This document shows, in pieces, positions 17,775 to 26,600 of a stretch of DNA of 64,000 nt. How positions within the stretch are numbered: position 1 is the first letter of the stretch; the number at the start of each line of letters is the position of its first letter. Location of the stretch: contig CANRBF010000010.1 of the NCBI GenBank assembly GCA_947628795.1, forward strand, positions 1 through 64,000. Direction: 5' to 3'. The notes beneath the pieces were generated by a model. The model ran no database searches. It was not told the DNA's origin and worked only from the letters and a program-made list of their open reading frames with translations. The translations under genes and the position numbers were made by a program. The DNA is from an uncultured Monoglobus sp. Lineage in GTDB: Bacteria; Bacillota; Clostridia; Monoglobales; Monoglobaceae.

Positions 17775-17888
17775 TGTCACGCAGTAGAACCACGTTTTTG
17801 GGGTTTTTAATATAGGAACATAGCTTTGCCTGTTTTTAGCCGAAAAAACAACGTTTTTTCGGTGTTTGAGGCCGCCTACTGCGTGACA
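17775..17888. repeat. Small element bounded by 13-bp inverted repeats
   Basis: TGTCACGCAGTAG (17775-17787) and CTACTGCGTGACA (17876-17888) are perfect inverted repeats 114 bp end to end. Inside is a second hairpin (CCGAAAAAACAACGTTTTTTCGG-like, 17841-17862; split here as CCGAAAAAAC and GTTTTTTCGG). It has the size and shape of a MITE. The flanking 17521-17774 contains no gene I can support. Confidence 0.6.
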
Positions 17889-17890
17889 GC

Positions 17891-18077
17891 TTATTCTCTT
17901 TTATTAGTCTGACGGTTTTTATCTGCTGCCATGGCTATGTTGTACAGCGCGGATATTATATAATTCTTCGTGCCGTGTATTAGTGTCATTTTTCGATTAA
18001 AATCACGCAATAATTTCTCGATCTGCCCGTGCGTTATCAAATAGTAAAGGTTTTCATATTTTAATTTCGGATTTTAT
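17891..18077 (-). pseudogene. Remnant resembling the C-terminus of a DUF6017-type replication protein
   Basis: A start-less 62-codon minus-strand frame reads PKLKYENLYYLITHGQIEKL, then LRDFNRKMTLIHGTKNYIIS and ALYNIAMAADKNRQ, and stops. The H-G-T-K-N-Y-I-I-S-A-L-Y-N phrase resembles the R-N-I-K-x-Y-L-x-x-A-L-Y-N ending of DUF6017 domains on mobile-element replication initiators. An in-frame stop just upstream and the lack of a start indicate decay. Confidence 0.4.
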
Positions 18078-18216
18078 TTACTCATATCTATCTGTCCATC
18101 CTACATTATCGTTTTTCTTCACACGCGCGTGATGGATAGATGGATAGATAGTTTATTATGTTAGTTATTAATGTTTTTGTATTTAATAAATTAGTATTTT
18201 ATATATTTAGTATTGC

Positions 18217-18245
18217 TTGACCAAATAAATTTTATATGGTAAAAT
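18217..18245 (+). promoter_or_regulatory. Promoter of the SWIM zinc-finger gene
   Basis: TTGACC (18217-18222), 17-nt spacer, TAAAAT (18240-18245), 42 nt before the ATG, in an AT-rich stretch. Confidence 0.7.
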
Positions 18246-18287
18246 CAAACTAATTATTGATTCAGCAATTTATGAGGTAATATTTTT

Positions 18288-19901
18288 ATGAAATGGGAGC
18301 ATTTATTTAAAGACCATATTTTAATGCGCGGGTATGACTATTATAAAAACGGCGCCGTGGCCGAGCTTGAGGCGGACGGTGACATTATTCGTGCCGAGGT
18401 CTCGGGAACCGAGGATTATGAGGTTGAGATATGCTTAAAAAACAATAAAATTGATGATATGTATTGCTCCTGTCCATACGCTGACGGCGGCAATAACTGC
18501 AAGCATATGGCCGCGGTTTTGTGTGCCTATGAAGAAAATAGTTCCCGTGAGGCTGCTTTTGATATCGAAAAATCCGTAAATGCCGCAAACGATGCTTTTG
18601 TCCGTCGGTTTTTAATAAACTCGCTTCGGAATGATAAAAATCTGTGCGCGCGGTTTAAACGCGCGTTATCGGAGCCTGATGGTTTTGATCTAAATTATTA
18701 CAAAATACGAGCGAACGAAATAGCCGAAAAACATTCGGACAATTACGGTTACATTTCATATCGCGACGCTTATTTTTTCGATGAGGAGATCAGTCATGAA
18801 TTTAGCGACGCGGCGGAGTATCTCATCGAAAGCAAACGCTATGACGAGGCTTTGGAGCTTTCTCTGTTCATGACCGAATTTCTGTGCGGGCTTGATATCG
18901 ACGATTCCGACGGCTGTATAGGCTTGCTGCTTGGCGGCTGTGAGGAATTATTGCTGGATATAATCAAAGAATGCGGCGCGCGAACCGAGGAAAAAGTTTT
19001 TAGAGAAATACTTAAGGCGGCGCGAAAAACATCTTATGAACTTGCGAAAATGTGTTATGACGAGTTTATCATGACACATTTTAATGATAAAAAATTTCTG
19101 GATGACAAATTTGCCTATATTGATGAAATGATAGATATTTATGACAAATCCGATTCGTATCACCGTGAATATGCCGTGCCGAAATATTTGACCGCACGGC
19201 TTGAGCTTATGCAAGAGATGTGCGGCGATGATGAAATCGAAAAGTTTTGCCGTAAATATTGGGCTCATACGAATATCAGAAGATTTTTGACCGACAAATA
19301 TACCGAGGAAGAAAAATATGAGAACGCGATCAATATACTGAACGAAAGCCTTGAAACCGATAAAGATCGTCCCGGACTGATCCGCGAATACCTCAAGAAA
19401 TTAAAGGAACTTTACAAAATCACCAATGATTATGATAATTATCTGAGCACGCTTTGGAGAATCGTTCTTGAATCGTTTGCATTATCGGACTATACAGAGC
19501 TTAAAGCGCAGTATACCGAGAGCGAATGGAAACAAAAGCGCGAGCGTGTATTTGAAGCCGCAAAATCAAATTATCAAAAGGCGGAAGTATTTTATACAGA
19601 AGGTCTTTATGACCGTTTGCTTGAATGCGCGGTCTCCGATAACGGGCTCGAAATGATCAGCAAATACAAAGACGCGCTGGTTCCACTGTTTCCGAAAGAA
19701 ATACTTGACAAATACACGACAGAGGTCCAAAAAGCGGCCGGTTTCGCTTCAAATCGAGAAATGTATAAAAGAATCGTTTCGGTTTTGCGCGAAATGCGCG
19801 GACTGCCGCAGGGAGAAGAACGCGTCCAAAAAATAGCGGCTGAATGGAGAGAGAAATACCGCCGCCGCAGGGCTATGATGGAAGAGCTGAACGCGTTATA
19901 A
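18288..19901 (+). CDS. SWIM zinc-finger domain protein
   Basis: 537 aa. The SWIM zinc finger is near the N-terminus, C60-x-C62-x8-C71-x-H73 (MYCSCPYADGGNNCKHMAAV), preceded by the usual HILMRGYDYYKNGAV start. The remaining ~450 residues are predicted alpha-helical, rich in Lys, Glu and Tyr, with TPR-like repeats (ALELSLFMTEF, AINILNESLE). There is no helicase region, unlike larger SWIM proteins joined to SNF2 ATPases. SWIM domains bind DNA or proteins; the exact role is unknown. It stands alone between its own promoter and a terminator. Confidence 0.85.
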   Translation: MKWEHLFKDHILMRGYDYYKNGAVAELEADGDIIRAEVSGTEDYEVEICLKNNKIDDMYCSCPYADGGNNCKHMAAVLCAYEENSSREAAFDIEKSVNAANDAFVRRFLINSLRNDKNLCARFKRALSEPDGFDLNYYKIRANEIAEKHSDNYGYISYRDAYFFDEEISHEFSDAAEYLIESKRYDEALELSLFMTEFLCGLDIDDSDGCIGLLLGGCEELLLDIIKECGARTEEKVFREILKAARKTSYELAKMCYDEFIMTHFNDKKFLDDKFAYIDEMIDIYDKSDSYHREYAVPKYLTARLELMQEMCGDDEIEKFCRKYWAHTNIRRFLTDKYTEEEKYENAINILNESLETDKDRPGLIREYLKKLKELYKITNDYDNYLSTLWRIVLESFALSDYTELKAQYTESEWKQKRERVFEAAKSNYQKAEVFYTEGLYDRLLECAVSDNGLEMISKYKDALVPLFPKEILDKYTTEVQKAAGFASNREMYKRIVSVLREMRGLPQGEERVQKIAAEWREKYRRRRAMMEELNAL

Positions 19902-19976
19902 CTTTAACAAAAGGTTTCGCTTATGCCGGAATTGGCGAATAATTTTCTATTTAATATTTATCTTATATCCGACAAA

Positions 19977-20006
19977 TGGCTGCCGCGAAAAACGGCGGCT
20001 TTTTTT
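19977..20006 (+). terminator. Terminator after the SWIM gene
   Basis: The GC-rich hairpin GGCTGCCGC / GCGGCT (imperfect outer pairs) is followed by a run of seven or more T, about 75 nt after the stop. The following 20030-20112 is a cluster of short hairpins (AGCAAAGCTTGC-like, AACTGCGAAGCAGTT, GTTATAAC twice) with no gene. Confidence 0.7.
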
Positions 20007-20112
20007 CGCTCAAAATCAGTTAAAATCTAAGCAATGCTTTGCTAAGCTTGCTTAAAGCAAAGCTTGCGACAGATTGCAACTGCGAAGCAGTTATAACTTT
20101 TAGTTATAACTA

Positions 20113-21311
20113 ATGAACTGCAATCCTAACTTTGCGCTTATGGATCCCGAATATACATTCAGCGTGCCGAAATTACAGACAGCCTCCGGCGGCTTTGACA
20201 TGCTGAGCCACATAATGGAAATATATTTCAGCGAGCCGGACGAAAACAATGTTTCCGACGACATAGCCGAGGCGGTCATGAAAAGCGTTATCCGTGATCT
20301 TCCGGCCGCCCTTAAAGACCCCGCCGATTACACAGCGCGGCATACTGCGGCTACACCCGCGCCCGCGGGCGCGCTCGACGTCGCTCCGACAACGATAAAC
20401 GACCGCACAATGCTTCCGATACGCTTTATCGCTGAGAGCTTTAAATTTTCGGTAGAATGGGACGGCGATACTCAAACGGTAACGATAACAGTTCCGTCGG
20501 ACGCGGCAGCGGAAGCGCCAAATACGGACGCGGCGCCAAAATCGCTCGTGGTATACTTTTCGGCAACGAACACGACCGAAGGCGTGGCGCAGAAAATCGC
20601 CGATTACACGGGCGCGGATCTGTTTGAGCTTACGCCTAAGGAGCCCTACACGGACGATAATCTTGACTGGACAGACGACAACAGCCGCGTGGTAAGAGAA
20701 CATAATGACCCCGACAATACGGAGGAAGGCTCAAAGATAATTGATGTGCCGACGCCGAAAACAGGCGCCTCCTCTACCATTACCGAAAACTATGTGGGCA
20801 GCATATTGAAAAATACAATTTGCTGATCTCACTGGCTCATTTCAAGGGACACATGATCGCGGGCTACGGCGGCGCGATAAAAAATATGTCGATCGGTATG
20901 GCTTCGGTTGAGGGAAAAAACCTGATACATACCGCCGGACAAAATCACGACCAATGGTTCGGCGGCGATCAGGACAAGTTTTTGGAATCCATGGGCGACG
21001 CCACTTCAAGCGTAGTAAATTATTTTGACGGTAGAGTGGTTTATATTAACGTTATGAACCGCCTGTCCGTTGACTGCGACTGCAGCGGCAATCCCGCCGA
21101 GCCCGATATGCACGATATAGGCATACTTGCGTCGTATGATCCCGTCGCGGTAGATCAGGCCTGCATTGATTTAGTTTACCCCCAAAAGGACGGCGACGGC
21201 GCGTCTTTGGTAAACAGAATTGAGTCGAGAAACGGACTGCACACCCTCGAGCACGCGGCCGAAATAGGCTTGGGCAGCAGGGAATACGACCTGGTAAGCA
21301 TTGATTCATAA
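20113..21311 (+). pseudogene. Mosaic pseudogene: alcohol dehydrogenase, CuAO-N, flavodoxin and DUF362 pieces
   Basis: The first frame (20113-20826) joins three unrelated pieces. Residues ~1-79 look like the middle of an iron-containing alcohol dehydrogenase (NPNFALMDPEYTFSVPK, QTASGGFDMLSHIMEIYF). Residues ~87-130 are a copper amine oxidase N-terminal domain (TTINDRTMLPIRFIAESF). Residues ~142-200 are a flavodoxin N-terminus (KSLVVYFSATNTTEGVAQKI, then PKEPYTDDNLDW). The chain then enters a DUF362-like region and frameshifts at a 5-A run near 20810. The second frame (from ~20811) continues LLISLAHFKGHMIAGYGGAI and SIGMASVEGKNLIHTAGQ, with the end of DUF362 intact (GLGSREYDLVSID). One extra A would restore the frame. 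No domain except the DUF362 C-terminus is complete. Confidence 0.75.
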
Positions 21312-21313
21312 TA

Positions 21314-21342
21314 TTGACAAATTAAATTAAAACATGTATAAT
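21314..21342 (+). promoter_or_regulatory. Strong consensus promoter
   Basis: TTGACA (21314-21319), 17-nt spacer, TATAAT (21337-21342), 37 nt before the small membrane protein, with ribosome site AAGGAGG. It begins right after the DUF362 remnant, so the surviving genes downstream retain a promoter. Confidence 0.85.
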
Positions 21343-21378
21343 TTAATTGATATAATTTAATGCAAGGAGGAAAATAAA

Positions 21379-21738
21379 ATGGCATGTTTTTTGGTACCCA
21401 CAACCGAAGCTATCGTAACAACAATTGTAAAGAAAACCACCGACAAATCGGCGGATAAGAAAAAGATCGAGATAAAAAATCCTTTTATCAAAAGACTTAA
21501 CTGGCTCAATAATATGCTCTGGGGCGGTTCGGCTCTCTTGGCGTTTGAGCACGTCTGGCACGGCGAGATCGTGCCGTGGGCGCCGTTTTTGACAAACGGA
21601 GTGTCGGCCATACAAGAAATGGCGACAGCCGGAGTCGCTATGGCCGCGGCGGTCACCGCGGTATGGGCGGGAGTTGTAGCCGTTACAAGCTCTATGGCAA
21701 AGCGCCCGACAGAATTGATAAAATCTAATTCCCAATAA
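21379..21738 (+). CDS. Small predicted membrane protein of a DUF362/flavodoxin neighbourhood
   Basis: 119 aa. An N-terminal hydrophobic stretch (ACFLVPTTEAIVTTIV) is followed by a Lys-rich segment, then LNNMLWGGSALLAFEHVWHG, a proline-containing loop (EIVPWAPFLT) and a C-terminal membrane helix (MAAAVTAVWAGVVAVTSSMA). I believe closely similar proteins accompany DUF362 genes in gut Clostridia, but I know no assigned function. The conserved FEHVWHGE motif contains two histidines and acidic residues that could bind metal or haem; that is speculation. It is followed by a hairpin and larE on the same strand. Confidence 0.75.
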   Translation: MACFLVPTTEAIVTTIVKKTTDKSADKKKIEIKNPFIKRLNWLNNMLWGGSALLAFEHVWHGEIVPWAPFLTNGVSAIQEMATAGVAMAAAVTAVWAGVVAVTSSMAKRPTELIKSNSQ

Positions 21739-21746
21739 TGATCCGC

Positions 21747-21781
21747 GAAACGGCTCTATTGAAAAAGTATAGGGCCGTTTC
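21747..21781 (+). terminator. Hairpin between the small membrane protein and larE (weak terminator or attenuator)
   Basis: GAAACGGCTCTAT / ATAGGGCCGTTTC form a 13-bp stem with one mismatch and a 9-nt loop. No T-run follows, so partial read-through into larE (start 21804) is expected. Confidence 0.5.
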
Positions 21782-21803
21782 AACTAAAAGAAGAGGTTAT
21801 GAT

Positions 21804-22601
21804 ATGAAAGAAAAATATGACGATCTGAAGGAATATATAAAATCATTGGGATCAGTCGCGGTTGCTTTTTCGGGAGGCGTGGACTCGACGTTTCTGCTTA
21901 AAACCGCGCATGATGTTTTGGGTGACAACTGCGTCGCGATAACGGCGCGCTCCTGCTCGTTTCCGCAGCGCGAGCTTAACGAAGCAAAGGCATTCTGCGA
22001 AAAGGAAGGAATAAAGCATATAATTATCGAATCGGAAGAGCTGAGTATTGACGGCTTCGCCCAAAATCCGAAAAACCGCTGCTACCTCTGCAAGACGGAA
22101 TTGTTTACAAAAATGCGCAAAGCGGCGGCGGAGCTTGGCATAGAAAACATCGCGGAAGGCTCGAACATCGACGACAACGGCGACTATCGCCCGGGACTTA
22201 TCGCTGTTAAAGAGCAAAACATCAAAAGCCCGCTCAGACACGCGGAACTTACAAAAAATGAAATACGAGAATTATCCAAAAACTTAGGTTTAGATACATG
22301 GGATAAACAGTCGTTCGCCTGCCTTTCGTCGCGGTTCGTGTACGGCGAGACCATAACCGAGGAAAAGCTCGGCATGGTCGATAAGGCGGAACAATATCTT
22401 CTTGATTTGGGCTTTACTCAGGTGCGCGTGCGCGTGCACGGGGATATGGCAAGAATCGAGATCAACAAAAATGAATTTCCGAAAATACTGGAAAAATCAG
22501 ACAGCGTGTACGATTATCTGAAATCGCTCGGCTTTACATACGTATCTCTCGACTTGGGCGGATATAGAACGGGCAGCATGAACGAAACGCTTGAAAAGTA
22601 A
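21804..22601 (+). CDS. larE: ATP-dependent sacrificial sulfur transferase LarE
   Basis: 265 aa. The PP-loop ATP pyrophosphatase motif AFSGGVDSTFLLK (residues ~21-33) is followed by NRCYLCKTELF, EGSNIDDNGDYRPG and KQSFACLSSRF. C173 in the last motif aligns with the cysteine sacrificed for sulfur transfer in Lactiplantibacillus LarE (C176 there). LarE sulfurates the pyridinium dicarboxylate precursor of the nickel-pincer (NPN) cofactor of lactate racemase and related LarA enzymes. ATG 21804 was chosen because AAGAAGAGG precedes it by about 7 nt; the frame is open from 21738. No larA, larB or larC is visible here, so partners must lie elsewhere or it serves another sulfur transfer. A permease fragment follows after 13 nt. 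Confidence 0.93.
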   Translation: MKEKYDDLKEYIKSLGSVAVAFSGGVDSTFLLKTAHDVLGDNCVAITARSCSFPQRELNEAKAFCEKEGIKHIIIESEELSIDGFAQNPKNRCYLCKTELFTKMRKAAAELGIENIAEGSNIDDNGDYRPGLIAVKEQNIKSPLRHAELTKNEIRELSKNLGLDTWDKQSFACLSSRFVYGETITEEKLGMVDKAEQYLLDLGFTQVRVRVHGDMARIEINKNEFPKILEKSDSVYDYLKSLGFTYVSLDLGGYRTGSMNETLEK

Positions 22602-22614
22602 GGGGGCGGCGTAA

Positions 22615-22818
22615 ATGATCGCGAATATATTTGAAATACTTCATCGTGAATTTATTTATGTGTGGTACTATTTTGAGGTGCAGCTGCGTCAGATACTGCC
22701 TTATTTTTTGATGGGAATTGTGATAGGCTCGATAAAGCATCTTCCTTTCTTTGATATTTTGGGCTTGAACACCTTTATTATATCACTTTTGATTGATGCT
22801 TTTTCGCTTAAGCTTTAA
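22615..22818 (+). pseudogene. N-terminal fragment of a YraQ/DUF318-type permease
   Basis: 67 aa. FEILHREFIYVWYYFEVQLR then QILPYFLMGIVIGS resembles the first helices of YraQ-family permeases, which are normally about 300-400 aa. After GIVIGS the sequence leaves the family and stops after one more hydrophobic stretch. It is probably a truncated gene, though a small membrane protein cannot be excluded. It sits 13 nt after larE, so it was once in that operon. Confidence 0.5.
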
Positions 22819-22819
22819 T

Positions 22820-22911
22820 CTCACACGCATAGCGTGTGGTTGCTGAAGCCGATTTCATCGGCTTCCTTCGCTAAAGCAATAGCAAAAAACCACCGGTGAA
22901 CCGGTGGTTTT
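22820..22911. terminator. Three consecutive hairpins; the last is a bidirectional terminator
   Basis: Hairpins: CACACGCATAGCGTGTG (about 22822-22838), GAAGCCGATTTCATCGGCTTC (about 22844-22865, split here as GAAGCCGA and TCGGCTTC) and AAAACCACCGG / CCGGTGGTTTT (22886-22911). The last has A-rich and T-rich flanks and separates the convergent larE and NRPS operons. Confidence 0.8.
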
Positions 22912-22928
22912 CTCACAAGCCTTTGTCA

Positions 22929-23627
22929 TTATTGTGAGTATCTGAAATCTTTTATTTTTATATAGGGTTCTACATAAACACGGCTTGGATTAGCATCATG
23001 ATTGGCTGAAAATTCAACTCTGATCTGCAAAACTCCCGCGGCAGAAATTTCAAACGGTATTGGGCTTGTTGTATTACGCATGGCGGGAGATTGATACAGA
23101 ACTCTGTCGTCTTGATCGCAAATAGTTACTTTTCCTTCCGCTTCGTTCAACGGCGTATCACTCATATCAATAGTTCCCATTACTTTTTTCGCAAGTCCGT
23201 TTAAGTTATATGTAATCGACGCTTTTACTTCATCGTCGCCTTTATCGACATAATAATAAACCGTTTTTGTTTCACTGTCTAAATAAATGCCGTCACCGTC
23301 TAATTTATCATATCCCGTTGTTGCAAAATATATATCCTCATTCATGGAACCGTCATCATTTATGTAAATTGTTAAATTATCAGCGTCCCATGATACCTGT
23401 TTGCCCATTGCCTCGCCGATATAGCGAAGAGGAACATATGTACGTCCGTTATAGATAAACGGCTTGCTGTCGTCGGGCGTTTCCGACTTGTCCTGTCCGT
23501 CAATTATAATACGATAATTGTCATAAAGAACGCTGATTGCCTGCTCAATAGGCTGCGCGCATACCGTCAGTATTGAGCTTGCCGCAACAGTTGCCGCGAC
23601 TCCGATTAAAAATCTTTTACACCTTAT
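22929..23627 (-). CDS. Secreted copper-amine-oxidase-N domain protein with no canonical start codon
   Basis: The frame is open from about 23660 to its stop at 22929. It begins with a signal-peptide-like segment (KRFLIGVAATVAASSILTVC) about 7 codons after an ATA-ATA pair, followed by PFIYNGRTYVPLRYIGEAMG (copper amine oxidase N-terminal / stalk domain) and a C-terminal beta-rich region that resembles NPCBM carbohydrate-binding modules (YNLNGLAKKVMGTIDMSD). The first ATG in frame is internal (23408) and would remove the signal peptide. No ATG, GTG or TTG occurs between the upstream in-frame stop and the signal peptide. Either it uses an ATA/ATC start or the 5' end was lost. It begins where the NRPS ends, so co-transcription is likely. 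Its role is unknown; it may bind cell-wall glycan. Confidence 0.6.
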   Translation of the reverse strand: MRCKRFLIGVAATVAASSILTVCAQPIEQAISVLYDNYRIIIDGQDKSETPDDSKPFIYNGRTYVPLRYIGEAMGKQVSWDADNLTIYINDDGSMNEDIYFATTGYDKLDGDGIYLDSETKTVYYYVDKGDDEVKASITYNLNGLAKKVMGTIDMSDTPLNEAEGKVTICDQDDRVLYQSPAMRNTTSPIPFEISAAGVLQIRVEFSANHDANPSRVYVEPYIKIKDFRYSQ

Positions 23628-26600
23628 TATTTTATGTCGGCGGCATTGTCAAAGAAGCCGAGTGTAACAAGAGCGTTTATCGCCCTGCTTATGTAGTTCT
23701 CATTGATGAGCGGCCACGAGAATCCCAGCTTGTACAGCGCCTTCACGGTAAAGCTGTTGACGCTTTCGACCGCCCTGTGTTCCGCGTCGTTTGCTCTGTA
23801 CGATATAAGGGATGAAACCTCCATGCTTTTTTCGTCGCTTGACAATATCTCATTAAACCGCTTTTCGAATTCCTCCTCCGACACGTTTTTAATAATTATG
23901 CCGTTTTCGCGCATACCCTCAATAACGTTGTCCATATGGACAAAATGCGAATTATACGCATGGAACATCGTAAACTTAGCCGGTGTGCCCGCGAGTTTTA
24001 ATACGGCCGCCGCAGTTGAGTCTATCGGCGAAAACTCAACGTCCCTATCGAGCTCCGAGATTGGGAAACAGCCGAGCGCCGCGTAAGCGCGCAGCGTGTT
24101 CATAAAGTTGTTGGTTCGGAAATTGGCCTGGAATTCTCCGTCCTTTTCGCGGCTCATCAAATTGCCGACGCGTATCACCTTTCCTCTGAGTTCTTTGTCT
24201 CTGACCGCGGTAAGCACCGCCTTTTCGGCTCTGTGCTTGGTGTTTACATACTTGTTGTCAAGGTTCTGCCCAAATTCCAGCATGCTTTCCGAAAGTTTCA
24301 CATACTCGGGAATGCTGCCGTTGATGCTCTCGCCGCCCACGCTTACGGTCGAGATCTGAACGAGGCTCTTGTCAAGCTCAAGGCAGGCCGCTATCAGGTT
24401 CTCGACGCCCTCAACATTTACTTTTTCGAGTATGTCGCTGTTTGTGAAATGCTTTACGCAGGCGGCGCAATTTATCACGGTGTCAAAATCGTATCCGCGC
24501 AGCTTGTCCGTGAGATTTTCCGAGGTAATGTCGCTGTCTATAACTGTGATGCCGCTTTCAAACAGCTCGTCGTAGGTGTCGTCGAAATAAAACATCAGCA
24601 TCATTTTCACGCGTTCCTCGGCTGTCAGCTTGCCGTTGTTGCGAGCGAGGCAGAATATCTTTTCGGCGCCGCTGTCGATGAGCTGTTTAAGCACATGCGC
24701 GCCCAAAAATCCCGTGGCGCCCGTCACCAGAACGTTTCCTATGTCCGTATAATTTATTTCCCCGATGTGCTGCGCCGTGTTGTATTTCAAAACCTCATAA
24801 AGCGGTTCATGTTCCTCGTCAGCCGTGGTTTCGACCGCGGTTTTTGCCTCCGCGACAGGCGTTTCCGAAGCGTTCACAAGCGCCGCCAGCTTCTCGGGCG
24901 TTGTGTTGTCAAAAATATCTTTATAGACGACCGGAATATTCTGCGTCATGCAGCGCACGGCAATTTTTGTGGCAAGCAGCGAAGTGCCGCCGAGCCCAAA
25001 AAAATCGTCGTCGGCATATACCGCGTCAAGGCCGAGCACAGCCGCGAACATATCGCAGAATATCTGTTCCGTGTCGTTTGCGGGTTTTCTTCCGTCCGAT
25101 CTTTTCCGCGCCGTCTGCGGTTCGGGCAGCGCTTTTTTGTCTATCTTTCCGTTTGCCGTGGAAGGCAGCTCGTCAAGCCGATTAAACGACGCGGGGATCA
25201 TATAGTCCGTAAGCGATTTTTTCATTTCCGCTTTCAGATATTCAACGTCGGGATCTCCATCGGCGGTATAGTACGCGCATATTCCGTCCTCTTGACCGAC
25301 CTTTCTGATCACAGCGACAGCCGAGCGTATTCCATCTATGCTTGTCAGACACTTTTCGATCTCGCCAAGCTCAATTCTCAGTCCGCGGAGCTTGACCTGA
25401 TTATCCGTTCTGCCGAGGATCACAACGTCTCCGTTTTGGGTCTGGCGCGCATAATCTCCGGAGCGGTAGAAGCGTTCGCCCTCGTATTCGATAAAAGCCT
25501 TTTCGGTCTGCTCGGGAAGCTTGTTATAGCCTAAGGCGACTCCCAATCCGCCTATAAGCAGCTCGCCGACAACGCCCGGCGGCAGCTTGTTTCCGTCCAT
25601 ATCCACAATGTACTCGCGGCAGTTCAGCAGCGGTCTGCCGACGGATATTTCATCGGCGTTTGTAAGATCCTTCGCGTTTGACGCCACGGTGATCTCCGTG
25701 GGGCCGTAGGCGTTTATAAGTCGAGCGTTTGTCTTTTCGCGCAGGACGGCCAGCAGCTTATCCGAATATTTTTCGCCGCCCGATAAAATAACCTTGCAGT
25801 TTTTCATCGCGTCCGCGAATTCGTCAAGCTCCATATATACGAGAAGTCTTGACGGAGTGGCGATGAACGCGTCCACATTGTTTTCCTTGAAAAAATTCGC
25901 GAGCGACAGAGGTTCGTTTATCTGCTCGTCATCCGCGAAAGCGAGCGTAAGGCCGTTGCAGAGCGCAACAGCCGTCTCCTGCAGCGACATATCAAAGGAT
26001 ACCGTTGTGATCGCGCCGTAGCATTTGCAGCACTCGGTTATGCAGCGAACCTGAATATTGCGCTCGTCGTCGGTAACATAGCCCGCTATAGCGATGTGCC
26101 TGAGCATAACGCCCTTAGGCTTTCCCGTGGAGCCTGAGGTGTAAATAAGATAAGCCAAATCATCGGGTGAGATCGCGATATCAGGCTTTTTATCATTTCC
26201 GTCCACCTCAAGCTCCGCTATATCAACCGTGTTTTTGTACGCGCTGAGCAAATCGCCGAAGGTTATCACAAGCTCCGCGCCGCTGTCCTCTATAATGCTT
26301 TCAATCCTTTCCCGCGGATACTCGGGACAGGTCGGTATAAACGCGCCTCCCGCCTTTAATATGCCGAGCATTGCCGCGAGGAATTTTGAGGTCCTATCCA
26401 AAAGTATAACCACGCGGCTGCCGTTTTTAACTCCGCGATTGATAAGCGCGTTCGCGATCACGTTCGCACGTTTGTCCGTTTCGGCGTACGTGAACCTGCC
26501 GTCGCAGGCGATGATCGCCGTCCGGTCGGGATGAAGCTTTGCCTGATACTCGAATTTTTCATGCAGAAGCTTTATTTCCGGCTCCGCGAAGCCCGTGAAT

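Noticed and set aside
24233..25534. 433-codon open frame on the plus strand across the NRPS
   Set aside because: It lies wholly opposite adenylation, carrier and reductase motifs that are intact on the minus strand; the composition is that of an antisense shadow and there is no ribosome site.
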